A stretch of DNA of 64,000 nucleotides from Diploptera punctata. Taxonomy: Eukaryota > Arthropoda > Insecta > Blattodea > Blaberidae. The notes below the pieces were generated by a model. That model was not told the origin of the DNA. It searched no databases and saw nothing but the letters and a program-made list of their open reading frames with translations. Shown one piece after another: positions 44,880-55,309 of this stretch. The stretch is from NCBI GenBank assembly GCA_030220185.1, contig JASPKZ010004568.1, positions 869,501-933,500 of the forward strand, written 5' to 3'. Made by a program: the position numbers and the translations under genes. Every line of letters starts with the position of its first letter. Position 1 is the first letter of the stretch.

Positions 44880-46752
44880 AAGTCACATGGCATTCTCCTG
44901 CAGAAACCAGTAGCCATAAAAAAGAAGATATTCCTGTAAGAGGACGAAAAAGGAAATGCGATGAGGACAACTGAAAAAAAAATATTAGGAAGCGTAATAG
45001 AAACAGCGGTAGAGATTACTGTGCTGCGAAAACAGGTCAAGTTGTTAAAGGTAAGACATTTGTGATGAACTTCGACTGTCAATGCCCTCGTCGTTGTGGT
45101 GATAAATTTACCACAGAACAACGTAAAACAATTTTTGACTCTTTTTGGAATCTTGGAAATTATTCAATACAGAATGCTTTTATTCGCGGTTTGGTACAAA
45201 GGAAGAAGATAAATAGGTCAAGACGCCGTGATGGTACTGGTGCTGCAAAGTGTTACACATATGAATACTCTCTTAGAGAGAAAGAATATTCTATCAGAGT
45301 GTGTAAAAAATACTTTCTTGCTGTTTTTCAACTTAGTTGGGGACGTGTTTATAGATGCTTGAATCAAGATAGCATTACATCAGCCACTGTAGATTCTCGA
45401 TGCAGGCATACTCCTGGAAACAAAATTGATATTACGGATATAGTTGAACACATAAAGTCATTTCCTGCCTATCAGAGTCACTATTCCAGGAAAGATAATC
45501 CTGATAGAAAGTATCTTCACCCAGATCTCTCAATTCGGAAGATGTATGACATGTATATAGATGAATGTAAGGTAAAGAATAAGACTCCTGTCAAAGAGAA
45601 ATTCTATTACATAATTTTCAGCACAAAATTTAATTTACACTTCAAGTCACCAAGTACAGATACATGTAAAATATGCGACGACATAGCAATGAAGCTTTCA
45701 ACAGAAATGGATGAAAGCATTAGAAAACTTATTGAAACTAGAAAAGAGCTTCATTTACGGAGAGCACAGCAGGCTAGAGAGAACATGGAAAATGATAAGA
45801 ATAAAGTCTCAGATGATAGATATTGCTGCACATTTGACTTACAAAAAGCACTTCCCTTTCCTAAACTTTCAACATCCATAGCGTATTATAAACGCAATCT
45901 CTATGTTTATAATTTTGGAATACATTCTTTTAATAATAATGTCGGATACATGTACATCCGGGAAGAGACGGAAGGAGGAAAAGGTTCTCAAGATATTTCT
46001 AGTATTGTTGTAAGACACCTAAGAGAGAAAGCCTCTAAACATAAATCCATTATTCTGTACTCTGATTCCTGTAGTGGCCAAAACCGGACCATTAAAATGT
46101 CTCTTTCACTCCTGAAATTAATCAACAGCACAGACATTGCAGCAGAATCAATTGATCATAAATTCATGGTGTCTGGCCACTCTTTCCTCCCTAACGATTC
46201 AGACTTTGGCCTGATTGAAGCTGCGAGCCGTAAAAAAGAACTCATCTATGTTCCTGAGAACTGGAAGGAAATTATTGCGAATGCGAAGAGGAAATGTCCA
46301 AAATTTTGTGTCACTGATGTTAAGATTCAGATTTTGTTTAAACTGCAGCTTTGGAAGAGGCTATCACAAACAGAAAGAAGGACACTGAGGGGATTTCTTT
46401 CAGTTGGATGAACATTAGATGGCTACGAGTTGTGAGAGGTTTCCCCTTCATATTAGAGTTCAAAGAAACTCTCAATGAAGATGTGCCTTTTCGGAAAATA
46501 AATTTGGAAAAGCGGGCTTGCGGGCGAAAGTTGTTTTCTTTATCTCACATCGGTCAAGTTGTATTGTACACGGACCGTAGAAAGATCACTATGGCTAAAA
46601 AGAAGGATATGATGGACCTTCTCGCATACATTCCACCGATTCATCATGCATATTTCAAAAATCTTCCAGTGGATATAAATACTAGACTCCAAGCTACTTC
46701 CTCTAGAGTAGACGAAGATGATGAGAGTGATAATATTTTGTACTGTGACTAA
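44880..46752 (+). pseudogene. Transposase exon 3, one nonsense codon and one frameshift
   Basis: After the acceptor TTTTACAG the frame runs through RGRKRKCDEDN to a TGA at 44972-44974, probably a mutated Trp codon. It then continues in the same frame through 45062 to 46411. A single-base shift near 46320-46345 moves the rest into the frame that ends at TAA 46750-46752. The protein would be about 690 residues, a usual size for this kind of transposase. Candidate acidic catalytic residues lie in FDLQKALPFP (Asp codon 45836), YSDSCSGQNR (Asp codon 46064) and PNDSDFGLIE (Asp 46196 and 46202, Glu 46217), a DDE-like spacing. A Cys pair (CQCPRRCG) follows 45062, and CKICDD (about 45670) may bind metal. 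The protein resembles arthropod multicopy proteins with a DUF7869-like domain. Confidence 0.8.
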
Positions 46753-47274
46753 TTCACTAAAAACGGGAACATGATTTTATATTGTGTTTTATTTAGAGTA
46801 AAATATGTAAGAAGCAAATATAAATCATAATCAATAATTTTTTTAATCATAATAAATAGTTATTTATTTATACTGTCAGATATATTTTTTTACAAGGAAG
46901 TTTCACAACAATAGTGGACCAAGTCCAATTTTTTTTTCTTTAAGTTTAAATTTTAAACAGAAATATTTACTTCTAGATCTTAAGAGCACAATTCTATAAA
47001 AATGATCATTTTGACTTTATGTTTACATATATATTACTAGACTTTTACTTAAAATGAATTAATTATTTTTTGAAAACTTTAAGGCTCTATTACTCAGAAT
47101 ACTGAAAAGTAGACTTGGGCTACTATGGCTGTGAACCCCTCATATCTCCTCTTACGATTGATTTAATTAGGTTAACCATTTAGTTCCATTATATGACACA
47201 AGATTTGGAATAAAATATTTTCCAGTTTTACTGAATTTTCTAACCCAGACAAGCAAAAATTGAGTACCCCCATT

Positions 47275-47870
47275 TTAAGCAGAAAGTGTATACACAGTCT
47301 AAGGGTCGAATGTTTGAACGCATTAGACAGTAAAAGGCATTCTCTGCTGATAAAGTTTTATCCAAACACATTTTTCTTACTCAGAAATCTATTCACGCGG
47401 TAATAATTGTAAGCTACCTGACAACGTACCTTAAGATCGTAGCTCAAGATATAAACTTATGTGAAAATCCCGAAGGGAACCGATGGTAACCGATGTAGTT
47501 TGAAACTTATCCAAGATGTCGGACCTTGAAGACTTCGATCATGTTTTCGGTATACGTGGAGAAGAGGAATTTGATAGAGTCTACCAAAGAATTCAACTGG
47601 AAGAACAGGAGAATTGGCGTAATATTGCGTGTCGCAGACGTGTTTGTATACGGTATTATTTGCGGGATGCAAGCATAAATGCATTCCTCTATAGCGGACG
47701 AAAATAACGGAAGTGGTTTTATCGCTGAGAATTCTGGGTAATGCGTTGCCAATATTACGAAAACGTCAACATTCATGCATGACCGGTAAGGCGGCCGTTA
47801 ATTCGATCTCAGCTCACCAGTGATTGGAAGTAATTTGAGTAGAGCCTAATGTATTTGCATACGACCCTTA
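47275..47870 (+). mobile_element. TIR element copy 1 with a short conserved reading frame
   Basis: The left end AAGGGTCGAATG...GCATTAG and the right end, the reverse complement of AAGGGTCGTATGCAAATACAT, form an inverted repeat of about 28 bases with mismatches. Between them a frame from ATG 47516 encodes MSDLEDFDHVFGIRGEEEF and RRVCIRYYLRDASINAFLYS. A diverged copy lies at 63415-64000. The frame resembles an N-terminal exon of Harbinger-type nucleases, but that is uncertain. Confidence 0.6.
47516..47707 (+). CDS. Short conserved reading frame in the TIR element
   Basis: This is a 63-codon frame with an acidic start and an Arg-rich, RYYLRDAS-containing end. The same protein is readable at 63653-63830 after one frameshift. 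Both copies keep DLEDF, EEEFDR.YQRIQLEEQEN and RYYLRDAS, so coding capacity was conserved until recently in the family. It could be the first exon of a Harbinger-like transposase whose remaining exons are absent here. No start context or splice donor confirms expression. Confidence 0.4.
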   Translation: MSDLEDFDHVFGIRGEEEFDRVYQRIQLEEQENWRNIACRRRVCIRYYLRDASINAFLYSGRK

Positions 47871-47894
47871 GATTTATAAACGAGTTGGAGAAAA

Positions 47895-48285
47895 TGTGAT
47901 AAATAGGGCTTGAAGTTGAGGACAATCTTCAGCTCTTCAGAAGACAATTTACAAATAGCAGCGTATAAATTAAATGGAATAGCAAATAAATTCAATATGA
48001 CAATCTCTGAAAGTAAATCGAAAGTAATGGCATTCAACGGCAAAGACCACATGAGGTGTAAAATTAGCATTAATAACAGAACAACAGGTGAACAATTTCA
48101 ATTATTTAGGATGCAACGTGTCAAACTGCCAGAAGGAAGATATTAATATTAAATTAAACAAGTTTTATAGAGTATGTGGCGCTATAAAACGGACACTGAA
48201 AAATAAAACTGTGAGGAGCACACAATTAAAATTCTAAAAAACTGTGGCAGTGCCTGTCTTAACATATGCAAGTGAAAATTTCCTA
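47895..48285 (+). mobile_element. LINE-B RT C-terminal fragment
   Basis: It encodes SEDNLQIAAYKLNGIANKFN, ESKSKVMAFNGKD and, after frameshifts, NYLGCNVS-like and CGAIKRTLKNKT segments. This matches the LINE-B region seen on the minus strand at 56900-57240. Truncated at both ends. Confidence 0.8.
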
Positions 48286-48287
48286 AG

Positions 48288-48540
48288 AGCTTTACTCTCA
48301 AATACTCATGATCTTTTCTTCTCCCTTGAAGTAAGAGTCCATGTTTCACACCATATAATACAAGTGGGAGAATAACAGTTTTATATTTTTTTCAGTTTAA
48401 AGTATTTTTAGATAAATTGGGACAAGAGTCCCTGTAATGCATAATAGCACGCATTTCCAGAATTGAGCCTATGTTTAATTTCTTTTAACACCTTATTCCT
48501 GTTTGTGATTATTGTTCCTAGGTATTTGAGACTTGAAAGC
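48288..48540 (-). mobile_element. LINE-A internal fragment
   Basis: Plus-strand text such as AGTAAGAGTCCATGTTTCAC and ATAATAGCACGCATTTCCAG is the reverse complement of the LINE-A segment that follows YLGTIITN (compare 55540-55660). It is flanked on both sides by LINE-B fragments. Confidence 0.75.
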
Positions 48541-48554
48541 AAATGTAACTTTGC

Positions 48555-49360
48555 CCTTGCTCTTTGTCATATACATGGATAAAATACTCCAAGATTGGCG
48601 ACAGATGAGACACGGTTCTATCCAAATTAATAGAAACCGTAAAATAGTCTCCTTGCTTTTTGCAGATGATTTGGGATTAATAGCTCCAATATAAACATAT
48701 TTACAGTATTCTATACACAATTTTAATATAATTGCAAAAAGGTACAATATGGAAATCAATACAAAGAAAACTAAAGTGATGGCCTTTTGTGGGAAATACC
48801 CTATACCTAGCAAAATTTTTTTTTGGATGATGAAATTTTAGAACGCGTAAACAAATTTAATTATTTTGGTTATAATTTAACATTTTAAGATGAAGCTGAT
48901 ATATCAAAGAAAATCACAAATTTTACAAAAACAACGGGGATAATTAACAGTATAATGAAACCATCTTTAGTACAGAAGAACACAAGATTACGGCTTTATA
49001 AGGTTCTCGCAAGACCAGTATTAAGATATGGTAGTGAAGCATGGACAATACGAAGAAGAGATGAAAGCCGAATAACAGCAAATGAGATGCAATTTATGCA
49101 CCGTACAGCAGGCTACACAAAGTGGGACCATAAAAGAAAAGAAGATATTATGGAAGAGTTGGATGTAGAACCCATTCTTCACCATATACAAAGCTATCAG
49201 AACAACTGGAAAGCCCATCTTCAACGAATGCCGTCTCATACAATTCCAAAAGCCATACTTCGTTACTGCCCCAAGGCAAAATATCGCTGGGATGTCCAAA
49301 AAATCGCAAGATGAAAAATTCCTCTTTGAGACTGTAACAGGCCACACGGCCTAATGCTTG
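48555..49360 (+). mobile_element. LINE-B 3' fragment
   Basis: It encodes LLFADDLGLIAP (about 48655), NMEINTKKTKVMAFCGK and then, from 48955, a clean 119-codon frame. That frame contains KVLARPVLRYGSEAWTIRRR, ITANEMQFMHRTAGYTKWDHK and SYQNNWKAHLQRM. The 3' end has GACTGTAACAGGCCACACGG, as in other LINE-B tails. The first part is broken by stops and frameshifts, while the second is open. Confidence 0.85.
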
Positions 49361-49389
49361 CATGGATGATGTTTACTTGATGCAATGTG

Positions 49390-49560
49390 TGAAGATCTGT
49401 AAAAAAAATATTTGAAGAGAAATATATTATGCTCAGACCGGGGTTTGAACCCGGGACCTTTGGTTTTTTAAACCAAGTGCTCTACTTGGTCCCAGGTCTA
49501 AGTCCCGGTCTGAGTGTAATATTTTTCTCTTCAAATATGATTTATCCATCATTAAGACGT
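49390..49560. repeat. Solitary rearranged relative of the 293-bp tRNA array unit
   Basis: AATATTTGAAGAGAAATATA followed by GCTCAGACCGGGGTTTGAAC is an inverted tRNA-like half. It is followed by a direct half (AAGTCCCGGTCTGAGTG) and the array spacer TTTTTCTCTTCAAATATG. The two halves form a foldback. The unit continues after the SINE at 49838 (ATGAAATGAATAATAAAAAC), matching ACGAAATCAATAATAAAAAC in the array. Confidence 0.8.
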
Positions 49561-49847
49561 CCATCTATAGTAATTCTGCCCTAGGGCAGGTCTTTCGCTG
49601 CAATCATAGCATTTCCATGCTATGTTTTGCAGCTTTACTAGGGAATTACAGCTGTAGTAGCTTCCCGTTGCTTTCCACACCGATGAAGGATGATGATGAT
49701 GAGGGCCCTAAGCTTCCTGACATTTGTCTTACAGGTGAGGAAAACCCCAGGGAAAACCTCACCCAGGAGCCTGTCCCGACCGGGAATCGAACCCGGGCCC
49801 GCTGCGTGACAAGGCAACACGCTACAGCGGTGGACACATTAAGACGT
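49551..49847 (-). mobile_element. SINE-A copy with exact target duplication
   Basis: ATTAAGACGT occurs at 49551-49560 and 49838-49847 (11 bases if the preceding C is counted). The 277-bp insert is a clean SINE-A, giving the family's full extent: tRNA-Asp-like head with GGGAATCGAACCCGGG as the minus-strand B box, and the 3' end CATCTATAGTAATTCTGCCC. It has inserted into the array-unit relative. Confidence 0.95.
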
Positions 49848-49959
49848 ATGAAATGAATAATAAAAACATTGATGTGCAAAAAAATGTTCAAAAATGTTTT
49901 CACGTTAACGACCAAAGTAGATAAAGTCAATAGAAAGCAAAGCCCGCAGATACAAAACG

Positions 49960-50375
49960 ATAGTTCCACCAGTTATCGTAAATGGAGCAGAAACTAGAGC
50001 TGATACAACAAAAACTAAACAAATAATAAGCACATGTGAAATGAAGATCTTAAAAACTATTCAGGGGAAAACATTATTTGATAAAATACACAACACAGAA
50101 ATTAGGGACAACTGCCATATTCAAGACATAAACAAATTTATTATAGAGAGACGAAAATATTGGAAGGGTCATATAGAAAGAATGGAAGACAATCAACTTG
50201 CAAAAAGAGCTAAATAAGATAGACCAATGGACGGGAGAAGAACAAGAGGAAGACCAGCCAAGAGATGGATAGACAGTGAATGCACATCTAGTACGTCTTC
50301 CTCCGGGGAGTGATTTTGGAAATAAACAGGATGAAAATCCTACAAATTAAGTTTAAGAAGAAGAAGAAGAAGACC
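49960..50375 (+). mobile_element. LINE 3' fragment with (GAA)n tail
   Basis: It encodes IVPPVIVNGAETRADTTK, TCEMKILKTIQGK, YWKGHIERMEDNQL and RTRGRPAKRWIDSE with one stop near 50218. The tail is (GAA)n at 50355-50372. It belongs to the same broad RTE-like group but is not LINE-A or LINE-B. Confidence 0.8.
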
Positions 50376-50399
50376 AAAGTAGTTTGGTTTCTTCAGAAT

Positions 50400-50998
50400 T
50401 TACTGATGCACTGTGTGCAGAACAATAAAGAGAATACACAAGAATAACAAATTTGATGTTACATTAGCACCGAATAACAAATTTAGCCTGGATAATCTAC
50501 TAGTAACCAATAAGAAAGTTTATGTCCCAGATAGTAAAAAATATGGAATTTACGAAATCAGTTGCAATGACTGTAATAAAGTACATATAGGGAAAACTAA
50601 AAGGAATTTAGAAATTCGTACAAAAGAACACCTTAGAAATATTAAAAAATGGTGAAATTGAAAAATCTGCAATTGCAGCTCATAGTTTGCTAGAAAATAA
50701 TAAAATCGGAAAAGACACTAAACTTTTGAAACATTTGGAGAAACCTTTAGAATTAACAATTAGGGAAAATATATACAATTAGAAGAATAATTTTGATATC
50801 CCAGACGAGAATAATTTAATCTCCAAGTTCATAAAATCTACACCAGATGGCAGTTCAGAAGATGATGTTAACGACGAAATGTCAACAGTTGGAATTTGAC
50901 TGAAGATGGAAGTAATACTATACTTTTGAAACCGGTATCGTGAAGACACGCAACTTTGTGACGCGAGATGTTAAAACATTTTCTCCAACTCATTTATT
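50400..50998 (+). pseudogene. Second Penelope-like element, GIY-YIG endonuclease
   Basis: The frame at 50413-50655 has LDNLLVTNKKVYVPDSKKYG, then GIYEISCNDCNKVHIGKTKR, the GIY-YIG core with HIG in place of YIG. It continues after a one-base shift at the A6 run 50644-50649 with GEIEKSAIAAHSLLENN. The Glu of IRENIYN is followed by a TAG. The family is clearly diverged from the element at 40096-41464. The 3' region has a hammerhead-like core at 50900. Confidence 0.85.
50900..50931 (+). ncRNA. Hammerhead-ribozyme-like core motif
   Basis: CTGAAGA (CUGANGA class) at 50900-50906, stem II AAGTA (50910-50914) with TACTT (50921-50925), then TT and GAAA (50928-50931). It lies just after the stop of the Penelope-like frame, where ribozymes of these elements are expected. 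Confidence 0.5.
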
Positions 50999-51314
50999 AA
51001 CAAGAATAGTGTTTGAAATAAACGCCAGGATGGTATTGTTATTGTGTATCCTTAGAAACATAATTATCTTTGCTATATCAAGTGTTTGGCTTTAATTGTG
51101 AATTAGTGATAAAGTGTGATTGATAAATAGAATTCTCTTTCCTCTATCAAGTGTTAAACTGTATTTTAGGTGAAGCGATAAAGTCTGCTTGTTATCATGT
51201 TTGCCTATGGTGTTAACCCAGACTTCTTTAGTGCAAAGAGAAGGTTCGCTAATCTGTACCATCTTCCTGCAGCACATCCTGGTGAGTTTCACAACTGGTT
51301 ATTGCTAGAGCGAG
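50999..51314. other. No gene recognised
   Basis: A short minus-strand open frame at 51092-51292 has no recognisable domain. The sequence lies between the Penelope-like element and composite copy 2. Confidence 0.4.
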
Positions 51315-52430
51315 GATTTTTACACGCTTTATATTAGCTTGACCTGTATCTATCTATCTATGTAACGGAATCTTTCAATGCGATTTTCACCCACTTAAAA
51401 TCATTTGATCAACTTGAAACTTTGTAAACTTGTAAAAGACCCGTGACAATAAAATAATTTCATATTTTGTTTCTAAAATCATGGCCAGAATCATCAGAAA
51501 ATCCAAAAACAAAAGTGTTTTTGTATCAATGTAACGGAATCTTTCAACGCGATTTTTACCCACTTAGAAACATTTGATCGACTTGAAACTTTGTATACTT
51601 GTAGAGGACCCGTGACAATACAATAATTGCATATTTATTTTCTAAAATCCTGGCCATAATCATCAGAAAATAATAAAAAAAGTGTTTTTGTATCAATGTA
51701 ACGGAATCTTTCAACGCGATTTTCACCCACTTAGAAACATTGGATTGACTTGAAAATTTGTATACGTGTAGAGGACCCGTGACAATACAATAATTTCATA
51801 TTTTGTTTCTAAAATCCTGGCCAGAATCATCAGAAAATCAAAAAAATGGAAACTGGTATAATAGGTTGCGGACTTGTCGAGTTTTTGGTTAATCGTTGTA
51901 GGAGCTCAGTTGGTAGAGCAGTGAACTCTTGGTATATAATTTCAGTAATCCGTACGTCGCTGGTTCAAATCCTGCTGGGAGGTTTTTTTTATAGAAGAGT
52001 ATTACTTTTAGCTCATACTACAATAGTATCGAATTTAAAGATATTTACATTTTTATCTTATTCTGTAAAATATTAAAACTAAAAAATAAATAATAGTTTA
52101 AAAAAACTAAAAAACACGCTTTATTAGAAAACCGAACTAAAAGATTGAAAAATAATTTTAATTTCCAACACGCTTGGGACAAATAATTTTACCATCAAAA
52201 GCGTAGGGTCCTTTTTATGATTTTTACATTTTCTTCTTAGAGACTTTACTTTTACCAATATCTGTTTATTATCAAATATATTAATTGGCAAACAGCACCC
52301 CACGCTTTTGATGGTAAAATTATTTATCCCAAGCGTGTCGGAAATTAAAATTATTTTTCAATCTTTTAGTTCGGTTTTCTAATAAAGTGTGTTTTTTCTA
52401 GTTTTTTAAAACTATTATATTTTTTATTTT
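51315..52430 (+). mobile_element. Composite repeat copy 2
   Basis: The left end TTTACACGCTTTATATTAGC is followed by three TATC units and three minisatellite units of 167-169 bp starting at 51360, 51529 and 51696. The tRNA-Tyr-like segment lies at about 51893-51985 and the foldback at about 52080-52430. The order is identical to copy 1, which establishes the composite as a real unit. Confidence 0.85.
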
Positions 52431-52934
52431 TTTAATGAAATTTCATGTTTTAAGCCAGTAGTCAGAGAACGCTGAGACAAAGTATCTTTATATTTTATGA
52501 TCTGTAGAATCAAATAAACCTACATATTTTTTCATATTTCATAATATTTTGGCAAAATGTTCATATTTTATATTGAGTCAGAATTAATGAAAAATTAATT
52601 AAAATGGAAATACAGTGAAACTCTTGATTTCTTGAGCTACAAAACTGTCTTATTGTATCATTTGTGTGCTGGTATGTATACCCATAAATTATACAGGGCT
52701 TTTGTATATAAATATACGTAAAAAGTTAAAAAATAGTAGCTTCATAATATTTTTGTGTCCTAATTTTCACATTTTGTTATTATGATTTCATATTTTAGTA
52801 TAATTTTCTTCATATAATTCCTCGCTCTAGTTATTACCATTTTTAAAACTTCTTAAACTGCCACACTTTGTTTCATAACATTGTTTGTACAAAGCGACGG
52901 TGGAACTAAAATGACATTTTAATGCTCTGCATAT
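52431..52934. other. AT-rich interval, no gene recognised
   Basis: Repeated words TTCATATTT and TATTTTATAT, but no defined repeat. Confidence 0.45.
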
Positions 52935-53201
52935 AATGAACTATCAAACCCGGAGGTTTATGGCCATGCAAACATAAGCTCTCCACACATCCCTATCCTG
53001 AACTAGTGTTTTCCAGTCATCCCCTGTATAATTTACTTCCCTCAAATCATGATTAATGTTATTCTCCCACCTCATTCTTGCCCTATTTACTAGTTGCTTT
53101 CACTCTGATTTCCCATGCCATTCTTTCATTCTCCACCTACTGCAGTTTATGAGACATAGCTGTTTTTATTACATCTGCTTTCCCATAAAAATCATGTAGC
53201 T
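52935..53201 (-). mobile_element. LINE-A 3' fragment
   Basis: GGAGGTTTATGGCCATGCAAAC, read in two parts, and ACATAAGCTCTCCACACATC are the inverse of the LINE-A C-terminus. The fragment ends at the SINE-A insertion site at 53202. Confidence 0.8.
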
Positions 53202-53622
53202 AACTTTTATATACCCGTGTCCACCGCTGTTGTCTCGGGGTAGCGTGCTGCCTTGTCACGCAGCGGGCCCGGGTTCGATCCCCGGTCGGGACAGTTTTTC
53301 TGGTTGAGGTTTTTATCGGGGTTTTTCCTCACCTGTAAGACAAAGGTCAGGAACACTTTAAGGCCCAAATGGTCCCCGAGATCATATGGCCATCGCAATC
53401 ATCATCATTCATATTCATCTTAGATTAAGTTTAGGATTAGGGACTCTCCTGGCGCACCACTATCATCATCATCATCACCCATCATATCATCGGGGCAACC
53501 TAACCCCGCCTTCCAGGCGCCCCAACCTCAGAAGTGGGTTACAAGCACGCCATGCCAGGAGAGAAACCAGGAATGTCGAAAAACAAACCTGGGCATTTGA
53601 AAAAAAAAACTTTTATATACCC
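53202..53622 (+). mobile_element. Chimeric SINE-A with 15-bp target duplication
   Basis: AACTTTTATATACCC at 53202-53216 and 53608-53622 flank a 391-bp insert. The first 190 bases are a normal SINE-A head and body. The 3' half is different: a TCATCATCATCACCC run, then GGGCAACCTAACCCCGCC, GTGGGTTACAAGCACGCC and a poly-A tail. This suggests a SINE that has acquired a new 3' module and moved with it. Confidence 0.9.
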
Positions 53623-53639
53623 TTCTTCATTCTTCTTCT

Positions 53640-54650
53640 ACCTAAATTTCTCATAAATTTTATAAAAAGAATGTATGATTGTAAAGCAATTATTAAGGTT
53701 GGAAATAGAATATCCTCAGAATTTGATATAACAAAAAGATTAAGACAAGAATGCGGGATGTCACCAACATTGTTCAAGATATATTTAGAAGATGTATTAA
53801 TGAAATGGAATAAGTCATGTAGGAGAATGGAAATCAACATTAATGGTCATTTACTGCACAATTTATTATTCGCTGATGACCAGATTATAATAGGACAAGA
53901 TAAAGAAGATATAGAATTTATGATTAGAAAGTTGGTCGATACATTTGAGGTAGGTGGACTGAAGATAAATTGTATCAAAACAGAATATATGGTAATCGGA
54001 GCAAATTCAGAAAACCTACAAATAAATAATATGATAATCAAACGTGTTGAAGAATTTAAATATCTTGGATCTGTAATAGTTAAATCTGGTACTTGTGAAA
54101 AATATATTATTAACAGAGTAAATTGTGCAAGGAAGGCAATTAGATCCCTGAATGGTCTTTTATGGAATAGAAATTTGACGAGAAAAACAAAAAAAAGAGA
54201 TTATACAGACAATAATAGAAAGTATACTTACATATGGATCAGAAAGCTGGACAATTAATGAAACGATGCAGAAAATAATCTTGGCGACAGAAATGGATGG
54301 ATTACGGAGAAGTATGAGAATATCCAGGCTACAACATATTCGAAATACATATATCAGACAAGAAATGGATGCACAGGAAACTGTTATCGATAGGATAACA
54401 GAGAGAGCTCTACAGTGGTATAGACATGTACAACGGATGTCGGAAGACCGGTGGCCTAAACAGGTGTTGGATTGGATGGTACCAGGCAGAAGGAAGAGGG
54501 GGAGAAGTAGAAGAGCAAGGTATGAGGGAATATATGATGCCATGATGAAGAGGGGTATGGAAGATGGACAATGGGAAGATAGGAATCTCTGGAAAACAGG
54601 AATCAAAGCAAACTGCTGTAAAGTGGAAAGCCTGTATTAAGTATTAAGTA
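53640..54650 (+). mobile_element. LINE RT fragment (RTE-like variant D)
   Basis: The open frame to 54258 encodes FIKRMYDCKAIIKVGNRISS, RLRQECGMSPTLFKIYLEDV (motif B), LLFADDQIIIGQDKED (motif C) and EEFKYLGSVIVKSG. A one-base shift at the A8 run 54189-54196 moves into a frame with ILTYGSESWTINETM, MDGLRRSMRISRLQHIRNTY, RWPKQVLDW and KANCCKVESLY, ending at 54640. Apart from that shift the C-terminal half is intact. Upstream motif A and the endonuclease are missing. The first ATG of the open frame lies inside the SINE and is not the natural start. Confidence 0.88.
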
Positions 54651-54669
54651 AATTTAAATCTGTTTGCTC

Positions 54670-55004
54670 CAAAAGTTTTCTTAAGAACTTTGTTTTAAAA
54701 TATTTGTAAACATTTGTCCCTCCTTAAAGTAAGAGACCATGTTTTGCATGTAAGAGCAAGAATAACAGTTTTATGTACTTTCAGCTTGACATATTTTTGA
54801 GAGACGTTCGGATGACAAGAGTCCCTGTTATAAATAATAGCATGTTTTTCCAATATTCAGCCATGTTTAATCATTTTCTGCACCTTGCTCCTCTTTGTAA
54901 TTTATTATTACTATTTCAAGTTATTTGAATTCAGCCATTTCTTGAAAATTTCCCTCATTTGTCATCCACGTAATATCACGTCTTTACAATTTCACTTGTC
55001 GGAA
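54670..55004 (-). mobile_element. LINE-A internal fragment
   Basis: AAAGTAAGAGACCATGTTTTGC, read in two parts, and AAGTTATTTGAATTCAGCC (the inverse of AEFKYLG) place it in the RT C-terminal region. ATTTCCCTCATTTGTCATCC corresponds to the inverse of GMTNEGNF-like codons at 55430. Confidence 0.75.
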
Positions 55005-55145
55005 CTTGGAATTCCCTTTTGCCCTAAATCAGAGACTGTCAAACTATAACATTGTTCAAAAACAAAATGAATTATTTAATAATAAGCTAATAAATACCTC
55101 ACTGATTGTATTCTTTTAACAATCTAATATTTAAAAATGAATGTT
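55005..55145 (+). mobile_element. CR1/Jockey-group LINE 3' snippet
   Basis: TCAGAGACTGTCAAACTATAAC and CCTCACTGATTGTATTC closely match 7772-7870 of the longer LINE. About 140 bases remain. A short (TGTT)n run follows at 55143-55162. Confidence 0.75.
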
Positions 55146-55309
55146 TGTTTGTTTGTTTGTACTTTATGCGGGGCCATACCGTTGATCCGATTGTGATGAG
55201 GCTTTTTGCAAAATGTTGAGGAGATTCTATAAGTCAGTGATTATTTTAAGTTGGTATGTGATAGGAAAAAAAACGGATTGTAGTTTTGAGTTCAGAATTA
55301 GTAAATTAA

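Larger units (their letters stand above)
44072..47145 (+). mobile_element. Nearly complete DNA transposon, Sola-like
   Basis: The termini GAGGGGTTCACAGCCATAGT (44076) and its reverse complement ending at 47141 form a perfect 20-base inverted repeat. ATAT at 44072-44075 and 47142-47145 is a 4-bp target duplication. The interior carries a three-exon transposase gene. Subterminal copies of the TIR motif lie at 44162, 44252 and, in altered form, 46902. A 4-bp target of the AWWT type with GAG-starting TIRs and a large intron-containing transposase fits the Sola superfamily as I know it. The superfamily name is an inference. Confidence 0.8.
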
